Assembly (NCBI GenBank): GCA_036971715.1 | Contig: JAVHJL010000001.1 | Coordinates: 806,001 to 870,000, forward strand | Source: Arthrobotrys musiformis | Taxonomy: Eukaryota; Ascomycota; Orbiliomycetes; Orbiliales; Orbiliaceae | Direction: 5' to 3' | Length of the DNA: 64,000 bases | Part shown: positions 11,706 through 22,254 of the stretch, one piece after another | Numbering within the stretch: the first letter of the stretch is position 1 | Layout: each line of letters opens with the position of its first letter | Position numbers and translations under genes: made by a program | The notes under the pieces: model-generated | The model's database searches: none | What the model was told of the DNA's origin: nothing | The model's input: the letters and a program-made list of their open reading frames with translations, nothing else

Positions 11706-12632
11706 TCACTTCTCCCCAACCAGAACAGGATACGGCTTCAAACTCCCAAACACAATCTCTTCAGTATGATGTTTCTTCTCCCTCTTCGAATCTAGGTACT
11801 CATAAACGAAATCACACCAAAACTTCGGATTCTCGCCCCACGTAGGATTGGGAGCTTGTTCGTAGACCGTCTTCGCCAGGGCGGACAACACTTTCGACCA
11901 TGGTTCTGTAATGATGTCACCCGTATCGAGTTTTGGCATTTCCTCCGGTTGAACACCATCTTTGCGGTAGATATACCCCCAATTCGACTGGTCTTCGACT
12001 GCGACGTCCAAAACCATTTTTCGATCGAGGTCCGGGTCAATCAATGGGATGAGTTTTGTCCCTCCTGCGAATTTCTTGTAGAAGGATCGCATATCGGTCC
12101 GAAGCCTTTTACGGTCCTTCTCAACGCTCGGTCCTTGCTTTCGGTTCGCCAACCACCTGATGGTACAGATCGTACCTTGAATCGGCAAGGTCAAGACCCA
12201 AAAAACAGGATAACAAGGATGTCGTCGCCGGCTGTGATTGGCATATACAGCAGGCCGTTCGTTGACGACGTAAAGATTATCATTAAGGCCGTTTACAGCC
12301 AACTTTTTCCAGAAAGCGGATATCAAAGCCAGTGCCATCGGTGTGATGATTTGATCTGGTAACTGGCGAGCTACAATATCGGCTTGTCGCTGTTTTGTTG
12401 AAGAGCGTTTGAGACCGGTTAGGGAGTAGTATTTTAGATCTGGTGCTGTCTCTATGAGGGATTTCCAGGCTTTGCAGACGCCTCTGCAGGTCGTGATGAC
12501 GGTTACAGCTGGAAGTTCCAGCATGATGAGCTCTAGTATCTCGGGGATAAGGAAGACTGATGGCGTTGTAGGTGCATAGGATTTTCGAGGGCCATTGCCC
12601 CGGAAGATGGACATGCTGGGACGAGGAGCCAT
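11706..12632 (-). CDS. F-box protein, 308 aa
   Basis: Single exon. Residues about 27-62 read FLIPEILELIMLELPAVTVI followed by CRGVCKAWKSLI, an F-box with the usual P-E-I-L-E and C-K-W pattern that binds Skp1 in SCF ubiquitin ligases. The remainder has no WD40, LRR or Kelch repeats; it resembles the many fungal-specific F-box proteins whose C-terminal half is unclassified. No signal peptide or clear membrane span. Substrate unknown. Upstream it is followed by a GATT repeat. Confidence 0.8.
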   Translation of the reverse strand: MAPRPSMSIFRGNGPRKSYAPTTPSVFLIPEILELIMLELPAVTVITTCRGVCKAWKSLIETAPDLKYYSLTGLKRSSTKQRQADIVARQLPDQIITPMALALISAFWKKLAVNGLNDNLYVVNERPAVYANHSRRRHPCYPVFWVLTLPIQGTICTIRWLANRKQGPSVEKDRKRLRTDMRSFYKKFAGGTKLIPLIDPDLDRKMVLDVAVEDQSNWGYIYRKDGVQPEEMPKLDTGDIITEPWSKVLSALAKTVYEQAPNPTWGENPKFWCDFVYEYLDSKREKKHHTEEIVFGSLKPYPVLVGEK

Positions 12633-12670
12633 CGTTGTTTGTCAGGTTGTTGATGAAGTTGAGAATCGAT

Positions 12671-12692
12671 ATTGATTGATTGATTGATTGAT
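12671..12692. repeat. (ATTG)n tetranucleotide repeat
   Basis: Five and a half uninterrupted units, in the 5' leader of the F-box gene about 40 bp upstream of its start codon. Confidence 0.85.
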
Positions 12693-13052
12693 AGAAAGGT
12701 GATAAAGAGGGCAGGTGGATGGATGATAAATAATGTCGTGGTCTTTGAAGGGATTTAGCCGTTCGATCGATGGCTGGGACAACGGGGTTACCATTACGAG
12801 ATGTGCCTGAGCTAATGATGTGCTTGCTTGCTGCGTAACCACCAACGGACCTCAACCCAAGTGGCCGAGAGCTAGCCTGCGCCCCACAACGGGATTGGGT
12901 TGACCCCGATCCCTGGCCTGCATGCCGTAGCCAGGCCACGCCCGTATTCTAGAATTCAACCACCACCTCTCATGCAACCACACCACACAGAACCACACAG
13001 AACACCACCACACGGAAGATTTAGCCAGAACGGCCGGATCAAAGGCAGCCAG

Positions 13053-13307
13053 CTATGACCTCTGCATAGCGCGAATACGCTCGATCAAAGCCGTCCCCGG
13101 GTGTAATTCTCGGTGTATTCTGTCAAATTCAGCACGTCTCCTAACTTGTCTTTTGTCGTGAAAGCGGTTGTGGCGGAGGAGTGCGTCCCAAAGCCTTTCG
13201 TCCCTGGATGCTGTGAAACTATGGAACACCCTCTCGACTTCGCGGTGATCGCTGGGGCACCAGCGGCCGATGTTGAAGCAGGTCATGGCTATTGTGTAGG
13301 TACGCAC
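13053..13307 (-). CDS. possible small ORF, 84 aa (uncertain)
   Basis: An 84-codon frame with a protein-like composition: it is rich in Arg, His and Glu and contains HREVERVFHSFTASRDERLW and VRRRAEFDRIHRELHPG, which would form amphipathic helices. If real, the start may be the inner Met of MTCFNIGRW. No family recognised, no neighbour support, and no second exon found. It could be the last exon of an eroded gene or chance. Confidence 0.25.
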   Translation of the reverse strand: MRTYTIAMTCFNIGRWCPSDHREVERVFHSFTASRDERLWDALLRHNRFHDKRQVRRRAEFDRIHRELHPGTALIERIRAMQRS

Positions 13308-15320
13308 ACGGTATGGTACTAGGACTCGTCAGTGGACGGCAGGTACTTGAGGGACGAGATGGACTTGGCTCGGTAATACACCAATTCGAACAGTTGAGGT
13401 TCCAAGTTGGTGCTCCGGGCTACTTATTATCGAAGCTATATAATAAGTACGTATGCTCCATGTTCTGATACTCCACGTGCTCGCTAACAGGTAGCTAGCA
13501 ACACAGCTACACCGCCCCGCTATAAGGCTCAAGTATTGGCAAACCAGTGCGCCAGTGTTGATGTTCCGAAGTAAAATATTGGAATAGTAAACCCGGGGGA
13601 TAGGTCGATAACATGCATAAAGAACTCCGTACAAGGGAGTAGGTAATACGTGCGGATTGTGACTGTTGCTTACTCAATGTTTAAGCTTTGTCGACGGTAC
13701 ACGGGATACTTCGCAGGGCGAGAGTAGGCTACGTCCTCCTTATAACCAGATCGGTAACGCCAGTATTTGCCAGCCGGCCAAGATAGCTCATATCGTTCCA
13801 ATGCAATTGGTCTATTACTCGATGTCAACATCCTCAATTGATCATACCCGATTTCATGAATTCATAATCAAGTTTGCCTCCGAATCTCCACGTTACCACA
13901 ATTTCAAGCACAAAGATGGCGAGAATGCTTATGTAACCACTAATTTTAGGTTCCAAGTATATGCATGTATACGCTTGTCATTGTATCACAAGCACTATTT
14001 TAGCGGCCGAAAGATATTGTTTCCTCTTTGTTTGCCATCATGATACTAGTTTGCGATGGCATCTTGATGAGGCATACAGACCCGAGTAATATCAACAGGT
14101 AGAATTGTGTAATTGACGCTGTAACATGGAGATACAAGAGATATATTATGCCCTGTTGTCCGCATCGGTCGTCGACACATCTGGCGGCCTCCAAAGAAAT
14201 TGTAATGTAATATTAATATAATATTCACCTTTCTAATAATAATCCGGTCTCAAAGGCTACAGCACGATATTATAACCACGGATCTAAACTCACCCTGCTT
14301 AAATTCCTGGCAAGTCAACCCCAGACCTGCACGCATGTCAGTTATCCAAATATCTCTTCCAAACCCCCAACTGGAACAATATTGTTTTTTTTTTTTTTGG
14401 ATTTAACTTATAATTTGCAAAACGGTAAACGACTGCCAGATATATCTGACTCAACATGTGCGTCATATCATTCTTCCACCAAGCATGTGGTATACTATAC
14501 TACTTCCAAGCCGGCAGACGCCGTCCACACGATTCTTCGATCTGTAGATGCGGCAAGGTCGTTGAGAAGAGAGTGATAGAGTTCGATAAACACTGTTCTC
14601 GCTGCTGGGGGTTCGGAGGCTGCACACGATGATACGCACCAATATCGAATATCAATATCCACCTGTGCACGGGCACTCGACCACTCCAACTTCGGCACAG
14701 CTAGTCTCGCTTTTGAGACAATAAAAATATGTGGGTTTATGGGTGGCTATTTTGACCCGCCTTTATAATACGGCCGGGATGTTCTTTTTCCTGTTGAATT
14801 TGGTTGCATGTTCTTGTTCTTTTAGGGTTTAGGTTCTGGGGTAGCCTCGAATCCAGATTCTGGGGCTTAATTTGGCTTATGCGCACGCTTGGGTGTGCAG
14901 TGGTGGGAGTTTTGAAGAGGGTATTTGTAGAATATACACATGTATCGACCATTCCGACCTTAATTCGGTTTGATTAATCGATTGAAGGTAGCGGCGTTAT
15001 GGTTTTATGGATATGGTACCAAGGGGAACTACATTCAATCCTTTTATAAAATTAACTTAGAATAGTCCAGGTGGGCAAGCCATTTATTCTCTTTATTGAT
15101 TGGGGGTTTCTATTAGTCTTGTTTTTGTTTTGGAAATATAATTTGTAATATGGGACTTCACTTCCGAGGTTTTTTTTTTTTCACAATGCTATAGTGTTTA
15201 ATTAACCTCTGCAAAATGGTTGTATTTCGATAAAAACCTAGCCGGGATGAGGGATAGATTCTATGGGTATTGGAACATTGACCTTGAGAGAGTAATTCTA
15301 TGCAGACTAGGCCGGACTCC
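13308..15320. other. intergenic, no gene recognised
   Basis: AT-rich, with a run of 14 T at 14385-14398 and another T run near 15172. Open frames here are short and of biased composition. Nothing else seen. Confidence 0.5.
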
Positions 15321-16052
15321 CTAATCCTTCACTCTTCTTACCATAGGGGCACTAACAGCCTTATTACCCGTACCCTCGACAGTCCTGAACCTGAACTTCT
15401 CATACAAGCCCATCCCGAAATCCGAAGCATCAAGGTAAACATCCAACTTCATATCATCCGCAATTGTACATAAGTACTCCACTAAAGCTCTTCCAATCCC
15501 AATCCTCCGATGATCCGGATGGGTAGCCAGATTCTCAAACCCTGCGTCTCAATTAGATAAAATAGCCCTCCTATAACTGTAGCATAAAAAAGAAGGGAAC
15601 TTACAAAGATGCTTCACCCCCTCCTCACTATCCCACCCCATAACCTCTGCATGCTGCTTCTCCAATCCTCCCAAAAACTCATCGAGTTTACTCTGATCCA
15701 TGCCCCCAACCGCCTTCGGATAGGAATACATATTCTCCCACACCTCCCTCGTAGGTAAAATGTACCTCGCATACGCTACAATCTCCCCTTCCCCTTCATC
15801 GCCAATTTTGGAACCAATAACGGCAATGGTATAACAATCATCTGCAAACTCCTCAAAACACACTCTGAACGCTTCGGACATCCATTCCCGTCCGTCACGG
15901 TCGTTGGGGATGAATTGTTCTATTTCCTCGCCAAAGGCTGCGAAGTGAAGGGTTGTGAGAGAGGGGATATCTGAGGTTATTGCTGGGCGGATTGTGTATT
16001 TGTAACCATTTTTGGAGGGCAGGGTGGGGAATGGGAGTTGCTGATTTATCAT
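15321..16052 (-). CDS. GNAT-family N-acetyltransferase
   Basis: Exons 16052-15605 and 15541-15321, intron 15542-15604 (GTAAGT donor), giving 222 residues. The N-terminus YTIRPAITSDIPSLTTLHF is the usual GNAT opening strand and helix. The acetyl-CoA-binding motif A falls just after the splice junction: LATHPDHRRIGIGRALVEYL, with the R-x-x-G-I-G-x-A signature. The C-terminus has YLDASDFGMGLYEKFRF, the usual A-S-x-x-G-x-x-L-Y-x-K-x-G-F block with Gly changed to Arg. The acceptor amine is unknown; many fungal proteins of this type are unassigned. The spliced frame, broken within one codon, strongly supports the model. Confidence 0.88.
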
Positions 16053-16710
16053 GTTGGATTTTGTATTTTAGCTAGGGCGACTATCAATTGCAACAGACCG
16101 ATGGCTACCTGTATACTAGCTAGCCAGCTGCCTGGGCAGGTACCTTAGGAGGGGAGTGAGGAATGAAATCACGGTAAGAGTGAAGCTTGAAGAACGGTAT
16201 TATATTTGCCATTCTGCCAGATCTTTTCAGCCCAAGCTAACTGGTGCGACGTTCGGCCTAATTTTCAGCGCAAAAAAGTGTGCCCGTTTCTTAGCTACCA
16301 GGATCCGCTTACTATTTTAAGCTGCCCAGATAGAAATAAAGGTTACATTTACAGACAGCAGTAGGGATGACTCTTTAAGTTAACCCGCCAAGGTATCTGC
16401 TTGGATTGCAATGGAACCACTTTATTAATTACATATCGTACACTACCGAACGAGGGTAGACTTTTGGGCCTATTATGTATGGTTACTATAGTGGTTTATA
16501 ACAAGCCTTTATATAACTTTTTTCCCGAACATCACGTTCCAGGATAAAAGACAACAACCCGGGCCCACTAGATCGAGGGTCTAGAATTTAATTATCTAAA
16601 GACTACAATTATTGCGGCCACATGCAGACAAGGCGGCAGGCATATGGCGGACATTGGATAGTGCACGTTGAAACGGTTTAGAACACAGTCGCTGCCGCCA
16701 TACAAAATCT
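16053..16710. other. intergenic, nothing recognised
   Basis: No coding frame or RNA signature seen. Confidence 0.5.
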
Positions 16711-17587
16711 TTAATCATCGAGCCAAATTTTCTTTCCAATAAACCGCTTTGTTTCTTCACAATACTCGAGTTTAGCGCAAAACTTTCCCTCGGCCCGTTC
16801 AAATGCCTGACACCGCTCTTCCATCGAATGAGCATTCCATATCGCCCCTACTAGACTCGGCTCACCTTCAGTAGTAACCTTGATTTCCCCACCGTCCCAC
16901 CACCCCCATTCTGCCATATAACTAAGTTTTTTGACCCACGCGCCTCCAGTTTTTGGCCAGCAGAATATGTTTCGGACACGTGGAAGCTTGTTTTCGGGGT
17001 CGTCGGGCGGTGGTAGGTAGGCCCGTTCTGGATTGTCTCTGTCATGGAGGGGATCCAGCAGTTGTATCCTTTCGCAAAAGGCGTCTTCCTCCGTTTGATT
17101 AAATGATCGATTTTGTGGTTTGAATCTGTCTATTCCGAGGAAATCCAATTCGACGGTTGAAACCTGGTGATAGTATATTTCATTAGTATTAGATAATTAT
17201 AAGTTGGAAAGAAGAATGATTCAAGGGCAGGCACGGGATCTAAAATTATGAGTCAATACATACATCTGGTACGTAAAGCCATCCGTCGACATTACTGGGA
17301 TAGCAGGCTAACCAGATGCCACCCCCGAGATGGAATTGCGACCTCCAGACGGGAGGGGACAAAATCCGGTCGGGGCCGACCCAATCTGTTCCGTCGTAGG
17401 AAGTATCAATAGGGATGCCCGCGTCCTCTGCTCTAACAAGCGGTAGTAAACCGAATTCTTTGGAAAAGTAGAAAGATAAAGAGACAGACAAGATGAAAAG
17501 CAGCGAGGTATAATTTGTCTTTTTTGGCTGCACAAATCGAGACCGCATTCTTGAGGACTCTAGCTGCTGGTGTACTTGTGTTTCCAT
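16711..17587 (-). CDS. hypothetical single-pass membrane-anchored protein, 258 aa
   Basis: Exons 17587-17264 and 17163-16711 with a 100-bp intron (GTATGT donor, CACCAG acceptor, phase 0). I chose the METQVHQQL start because it places one hydrophobic segment (YTSLLFILSVSLSFYF) close to the N-terminus as a signal anchor. The frame stays open to an earlier Met at 17821, which would add 78 residues. The outer domain contains TDWVGPDRILSPPVWRSQ, FHLGGGIWLACYPSNVDGW and many Trp and acidic residues, ending GKKIWLDD. It looks like a folded extracytoplasmic domain. No family recognised; role unknown. Confidence 0.65.
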
Positions 17588-19450
17588 AACTGGGTTTGGC
17601 TTAGCTGTATAATAGCCTTTTGGTATATGTATAAAATCTCCAGCCAGCCTTGAAGCGTTTATTAACAGCGAAGCTTTACGATCTAGGTCCCTCGGATCAT
17701 ACAGGGTCGAAAATTTATTACATAAAGGTTGGTGACTATTGCAGAGTCTCGACAAGTAGCAAAGGGAAGCTGTATACCCATGCTCAGAGCAAGTATCAAA
17801 GTAATTTGTCCAGCGTGGCATTTTAGCTCAGTTTATCAGATGTACGGGGGCGGCAAAGCAAGGCGCATCGACATGAGCCCCGTCCTGTTAGCCTCCAATC
17901 TATACGTCCTGATTGACGGATCGGCTGGTCAATAATGCAACGTATGCAACGCTTTAGAACCTTTATATTGTGGTTTAAAATGAGGTATCAGTACCGTAAA
18001 CTTGTGTCTATGCGTCTATGCTATAGGTCTCCAAAATAAATGCTACCCGACGCACGTGTGCAAGCTATTCTATATTGATATGATCTCCGATTTATTAGGG
18101 GTTGAAGTTAACACAATGAATATGAATGTGGCGGTGGAGCCAAGCTCAAGTATTGTGTGAATTTCAATTTTCTTGCGAGCCAGAACTTTGGAAATGCTGG
18201 ATTGATAAATTTTCTTGTTGATCTCCTGAGCAATTGATTGCTCAACTCAACTCTGCGCCCCCTTGAATGGCCTTTTGTGTCTTCTCATCTGGCCTGTCAT
18301 TTACAGGTAACCTATTAAGGGGAGAGTTTATCGATATATGGGATTGAATGACATCCAAAATATCATTTTGTTTCTAGACAAACCGAGATGTTAGCAAAAC
18401 GGGAGGAACAATTATTATGATATCAGCAGGGGGTCGCCTTAACATTTTGCACATGCGATATCACAGCTTCCTGGGCGTAATCTGAATACTCCTTCAACAT
18501 CTTCTTACAGGCCTCAAACCCCAAAACTTTTAGAAAAAATTATGAGACCCTAGTTGGTCGTTATGCGTTGCCATAGTTGTCACAATGTTGTAGATTCCCG
18601 AGCGTTTCTACTCAGGTGCTGGCCGCTTCGCGCTGCGGGATAGCTGATATCTGATGTTCCGCGCTTCGGTATAGCTGAGGATTCTGAGCTAGAACTATCT
18701 CTTGGGATGATCGAACCAATTAAAGCAAATCGGAATCGGTTCGATCTTTTTACTTTTCGGACAACATACAGTGGCGGCAACAATCCAACGTTTAACTTAA
18801 TTATAATGACTTGAAGTTATCGAGAGGACTCGAAGCAATCCGAGTGTCCCTTTGTAGATATATTGTATTGAAACCTATCTGACTATTCCTGGTATCTAAG
18901 TGGCGTTTTGAAGCTACAGGTAGTCTGATAATCAAGCTGCATAAAGTAGGGAACGGCAATAAAAACTTCGAAACTTAAAGATCAATTTTCGCTGCTTACA
19001 TGGCTTTTGGAATACTTCGGTCTAAACCAAGGGGCCTCGAGACATGGGAGTTTTGTTATTGATCGACAGGAATATAAGAAGGGAGACAAGGGAGGTAGGT
19101 ACATGACTAAATCGAAGCTGGCTTGTGGATAACGCGGAGGAGGAGGAGGAGGAGGGGGGGAGGAGGAAAGTTGGGGCCACAGAGAGTAGTCGATCGCTAA
19201 CTATTAGGTATAGCGACAATAAAAAATAATAGAGAACAATAAAAAAACGTAGGGGCTAAGAAACGGGAAACAAAGGATAATGCATTGTAAAATTAAGGAA
19301 ACCCGTCCGAACGCCTTTGATGCATATGCAGAACTGTAGTGAAGAAAAAGTTGAAAACGCCAGGAAATGCGAGTAAGGTTTGCTACTATATACCCTCTCA
19401 TAACTACAATGAGTAGCGAATGTGTTATGGAGGTGAATCGGGTGGTTGAA
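17588..19450. other. intergenic with a GGA-rich tract
   Basis: Includes a (GGA)n/G-rich tract at about 19137-19167, CCT-rich on the minus strand, 3' of the TmpA-like gene. No gene recognised. Confidence 0.5.
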
Positions 19451-21409
19451 TTAAGAGTCGAAAACGGGGCCATAAGCAGGAATACCACGAGATTCCAGGG
19501 CGTAGACGGTGCCTCTCGTGATCTTCTGATTTGAAATGATAAAAACTGCTTCGGCTTCTTCGTTCTTATAGAGTTCGTAGGCGATCTGGACGATATCTGG
19601 GCGGCCGTTTTTCTTTGTGTCGATGATAACGGCCCTCGGGTCGACTTTGTTGACTAGATCCAGGATTTCTCTGCCATAGGTTTGCTCGGGGCTGCGTGTA
19701 GACCAAAGAAGGCGGTATTTTAGACTATTCCCGCAGCCGAGTAGGAAGGAAAGTTGAGGACCGATACCGCTGCCAGTGGCTATCATAATGACAGATTTGA
19801 AAATTGGGGCGATGCGAAGAACTCCAGTGCGAGGGATTCCACGAATCCACAATTTGTGCGGACCTTGATTGATTTGCTTTTTGGTCCAATCACCAGCATT
19901 GGAGACTAAGAGGGAACAAGACTTGAAGTCGGATTCTGGAAGGGAAGCAAAAGTATGCCATTCGAACAATGGCCTATCACTGACGGCGAAACCCTGGCAG
20001 AAACCAACTGGGACGGTATCAAACCAAAGACGAGTAGCGTGCTGAGAGAGACGTTGTGGGCGGACCACAACCTTGCGAAGTCGAAGCCAAGGATATATAA
20101 TGCAAACCGAAATAGTGATAAGAAACCAGAAGGAAGGGTTCTGAGCGAGAGTTTTCCCCAAAGAAGTGACCCCACGGGTAGCGTTCGCCATAACAATAGC
20201 TTGAACCCAGATGATAATGATAGCAAGCCAACCGCCGAACCGATGAGAAGCTTCAAACTGGTCGTGGAATCGACGCCGAAGCTCTGGAATAGTGAATACC
20301 AAAATAGATAAAAGAATCAACAGAGGAATCCAGGTGAGAAGGAGAAGGGCCAGCATATGACTGGCAGGGGCTCCGTTTTTCAACGCCCTAGCATAAGTTC
20401 GAGTGACCTCAACGGTCAATAAGATGTACCACATAGTAGCGGCAATGGCAGCACCACTGTGGACTCCACCATATTCGTAGACCTTGGCGATCCAGCGGCG
20501 AATCCGAAGAGGAAACCACTGAGGAGTCAAGGCGAAAACCCAGAAGATTGCATTGACGACGAAATCCTGACGGATTAAAACAGCGACGAGGAGATTCGCA
20601 GAGACAGCGGTGGAAAGGTGAGCAAGCCTTCTTGGACCATTGTAGGACAAGATAACGTAGAGAAGCGCAGCAAGATTCCCAAGGAAAATCAAGCTGAAGA
20701 GTCGACGGTACGCTGAGAGGAAACCGTGACGAATTTTTGGCCAGATATAGGATTCTTGCTCTGGGAGAGGGCCTGGATAGATAGCACCTCCTTTCTCGAC
20801 GTCGTAGCTGAGGACCGGATCTCTGGCAAAGATACTTCGAGTCCAATAGCGCCTGTGCTCGTACTCGAGCGGGTTGGCGACTTCATATGCTGCTGGGTAC
20901 AAGAACTCGCCCTTGTCGTCCCTGATATAATGGCGTATTTCTGCCATGGCTTTTCTAGCTCTTCTCCACAGACGGAATAAGAGCGTTTCTGACTTTATGC
21001 AAGAATCTGGGCTCTCGATATAAGTAGAGCTCTTAGAAGATTTCGAAAAAGTTGGCGACTTCGAAGGAGAAGAAGGAGAAGAAAAAGGGGAAGAATGAGA
21101 AGGAGAAGAAGAAGAAGAATGAGAATGAGAATGAGAATGAGAAGGAGAAGAAGGAGAAGGAGAAATAGAAGGAGAAGAAAATGTATTCGTCGACCCAGAT
21201 GAGATCTGGTGTTGATGTCGACGTTGGTTGTTGTAATATTGGCGGGGAGGATGGGAGGAGGTGGGAGGAGGTAGCACGCACGGAGGAGGTTGAGCGGGTC
21301 GTGTCGATGGCTCAGCTGGTGACGTAGCAGCAGTAGTATTGGCAGTGGCAGCGGTGGCAGCCATTTTAGCAGTGTTGCCCTCCATGGTTGCCGTGGGGAT
21401 TGGGTGCAC
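19451..21409 (-). CDS. tmpA: TmpA-family integral membrane flavoprotein-like protein
   Basis: Single exon, 652 residues; starts at residues 1, 9 or 16 are all possible. The first 130 residues are low complexity (Thr/Ala, then repeated SPS and HSHS), encoded by a GA-rich tract. The family block follows: IRHYIRDDKGEFLYPAAYEV and then RDPVLSYDVEKGGAIYPG. Several membrane spans come next (for example LIFLGNLAALLYVILSY, IAATMWYILLTVEV, MLALLLLTWIPLLILLSILV, FWFLITISVCIIY). The C-terminal part resembles a ferric-reductase-type nucleotide-binding half: KSVIMIATGSGIGPQLSFLL. In Aspergillus nidulans TmpA is a putative membrane flavoprotein that regulates conidiation through an extracellular signal. 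It lies divergent from a 4CL-like ligase across a 5.8-kb spacer. Confidence 0.85.
   Translation of the reverse strand: MHPIPTATMEGNTAKMAATAATANTTAATSPAEPSTRPAQPPPCVLPPPTSSHPPRQYYNNQRRHQHQISSGSTNTFSSPSISPSPSSPSHSHSHSHSSSSSPSHSSPFSSPSSPSKSPTFSKSSKSSTYIESPDSCIKSETLLFRLWRRARKAMAEIRHYIRDDKGEFLYPAAYEVANPLEYEHRRYWTRSIFARDPVLSYDVEKGGAIYPGPLPEQESYIWPKIRHGFLSAYRRLFSLIFLGNLAALLYVILSYNGPRRLAHLSTAVSANLLVAVLIRQDFVVNAIFWVFALTPQWFPLRIRRWIAKVYEYGGVHSGAAIAATMWYILLTVEVTRTYARALKNGAPASHMLALLLLTWIPLLILLSILVFTIPELRRRFHDQFEASHRFGGWLAIIIIWVQAIVMANATRGVTSLGKTLAQNPSFWFLITISVCIIYPWLRLRKVVVRPQRLSQHATRLWFDTVPVGFCQGFAVSDRPLFEWHTFASLPESDFKSCSLLVSNAGDWTKKQINQGPHKLWIRGIPRTGVLRIAPIFKSVIMIATGSGIGPQLSFLLGCGNSLKYRLLWSTRSPEQTYGREILDLVNKVDPRAVIIDTKKNGRPDIVQIAYELYKNEEAEAVFIISNQKITRGTVYALESRGIPAYGPVFDS
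21055..21180. repeat. GAA/GAG purine-rich low-complexity tract inside the TmpA-like gene
   Basis: Nearly pure GAGAAG/GAATGA units on the plus strand. On the coding strand they encode the Ser/Pro/His-rich N-terminal region. Likely length-variable between strains. Confidence 0.7.
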
Positions 21410-22230
21410 CCCGTAGCACGCTTTTGAAGCTGGCGATAACTATCGTCGACTATATATACAGAATCAACGTTGCCAACACCACAGCTATATAAAATACTTT
21501 CTGATATCCCCTTCACCCCCTTATCAAGCTACCGACCCAGTATCTTTATATAGTGATATAAAATAGTCGAAACGACAAAATGACAAGGGATGCCACTATG
21601 TAGATAACTGCTTGGATTAAAGGTCAGTCAGTACTGTGCTCTTATGTGTATACTGCATGGGCCTTTTCTGTAATTTTTTTCTGAGTGAACTAGAGCCTAT
21701 ATAAAGCTTAGAAAACCAAGGTAAAACAACTATATAATGATATATAGTCTAGAACGATAAGGGCGGGGTATATGCATAGTTTATCCGGAGCTATGGCGGC
21801 CTAGTTACTTACAAAATCTAGAAATGCAACAGATGCAGGCACGAGATATAGCTATCGTACTGACTCGGATGAAATTCTACAGATACACTACTCCTCCTCG
21901 GCGAGTATTCGGATACGTAATATCTTGCCTATGATCTTCGTATACGGACCTGCAAAGACGGCACGATGTGTGGGTGTATGCTGTATGTGTGTACGCTGGT
22001 GTCCAAGAAAGTCTCAATTATTTCTTTTTGATAATTGGCCGTCTAGACGTCTTCCGGTCCAAAGGCTTGCAGCTGGTAGCGCTATAGAGTCGGAATTCAC
22101 TTTTCAGAGCATGGAGTCATGCAGCCAGGTGGGCGAGTCCATTCTCTCCCTGCAGTTATATCCACTCTTGTGCAGCGCGCCACCATCTCTGACAGCCGAC
22201 TCTCTGACTGTATAAACCAACCAGCTAGCT

Positions 22231-22254
22231 ACATGTACATACATGTATACACCA
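22231..22254 (+). repeat. copy 1 of a 24-bp near-palindromic motif
   Basis: Built from acatgtac/tacatgta arms followed by tacacca. It matches the copy at 25203-25226 at 23 of 24 positions. Confidence 0.6.

Noticed and set aside
18580..18783. Possible tRNA-like B-box around cggttcgatc near 18735
   Set aside because: No matching A-box or cloverleaf stems could be drawn.
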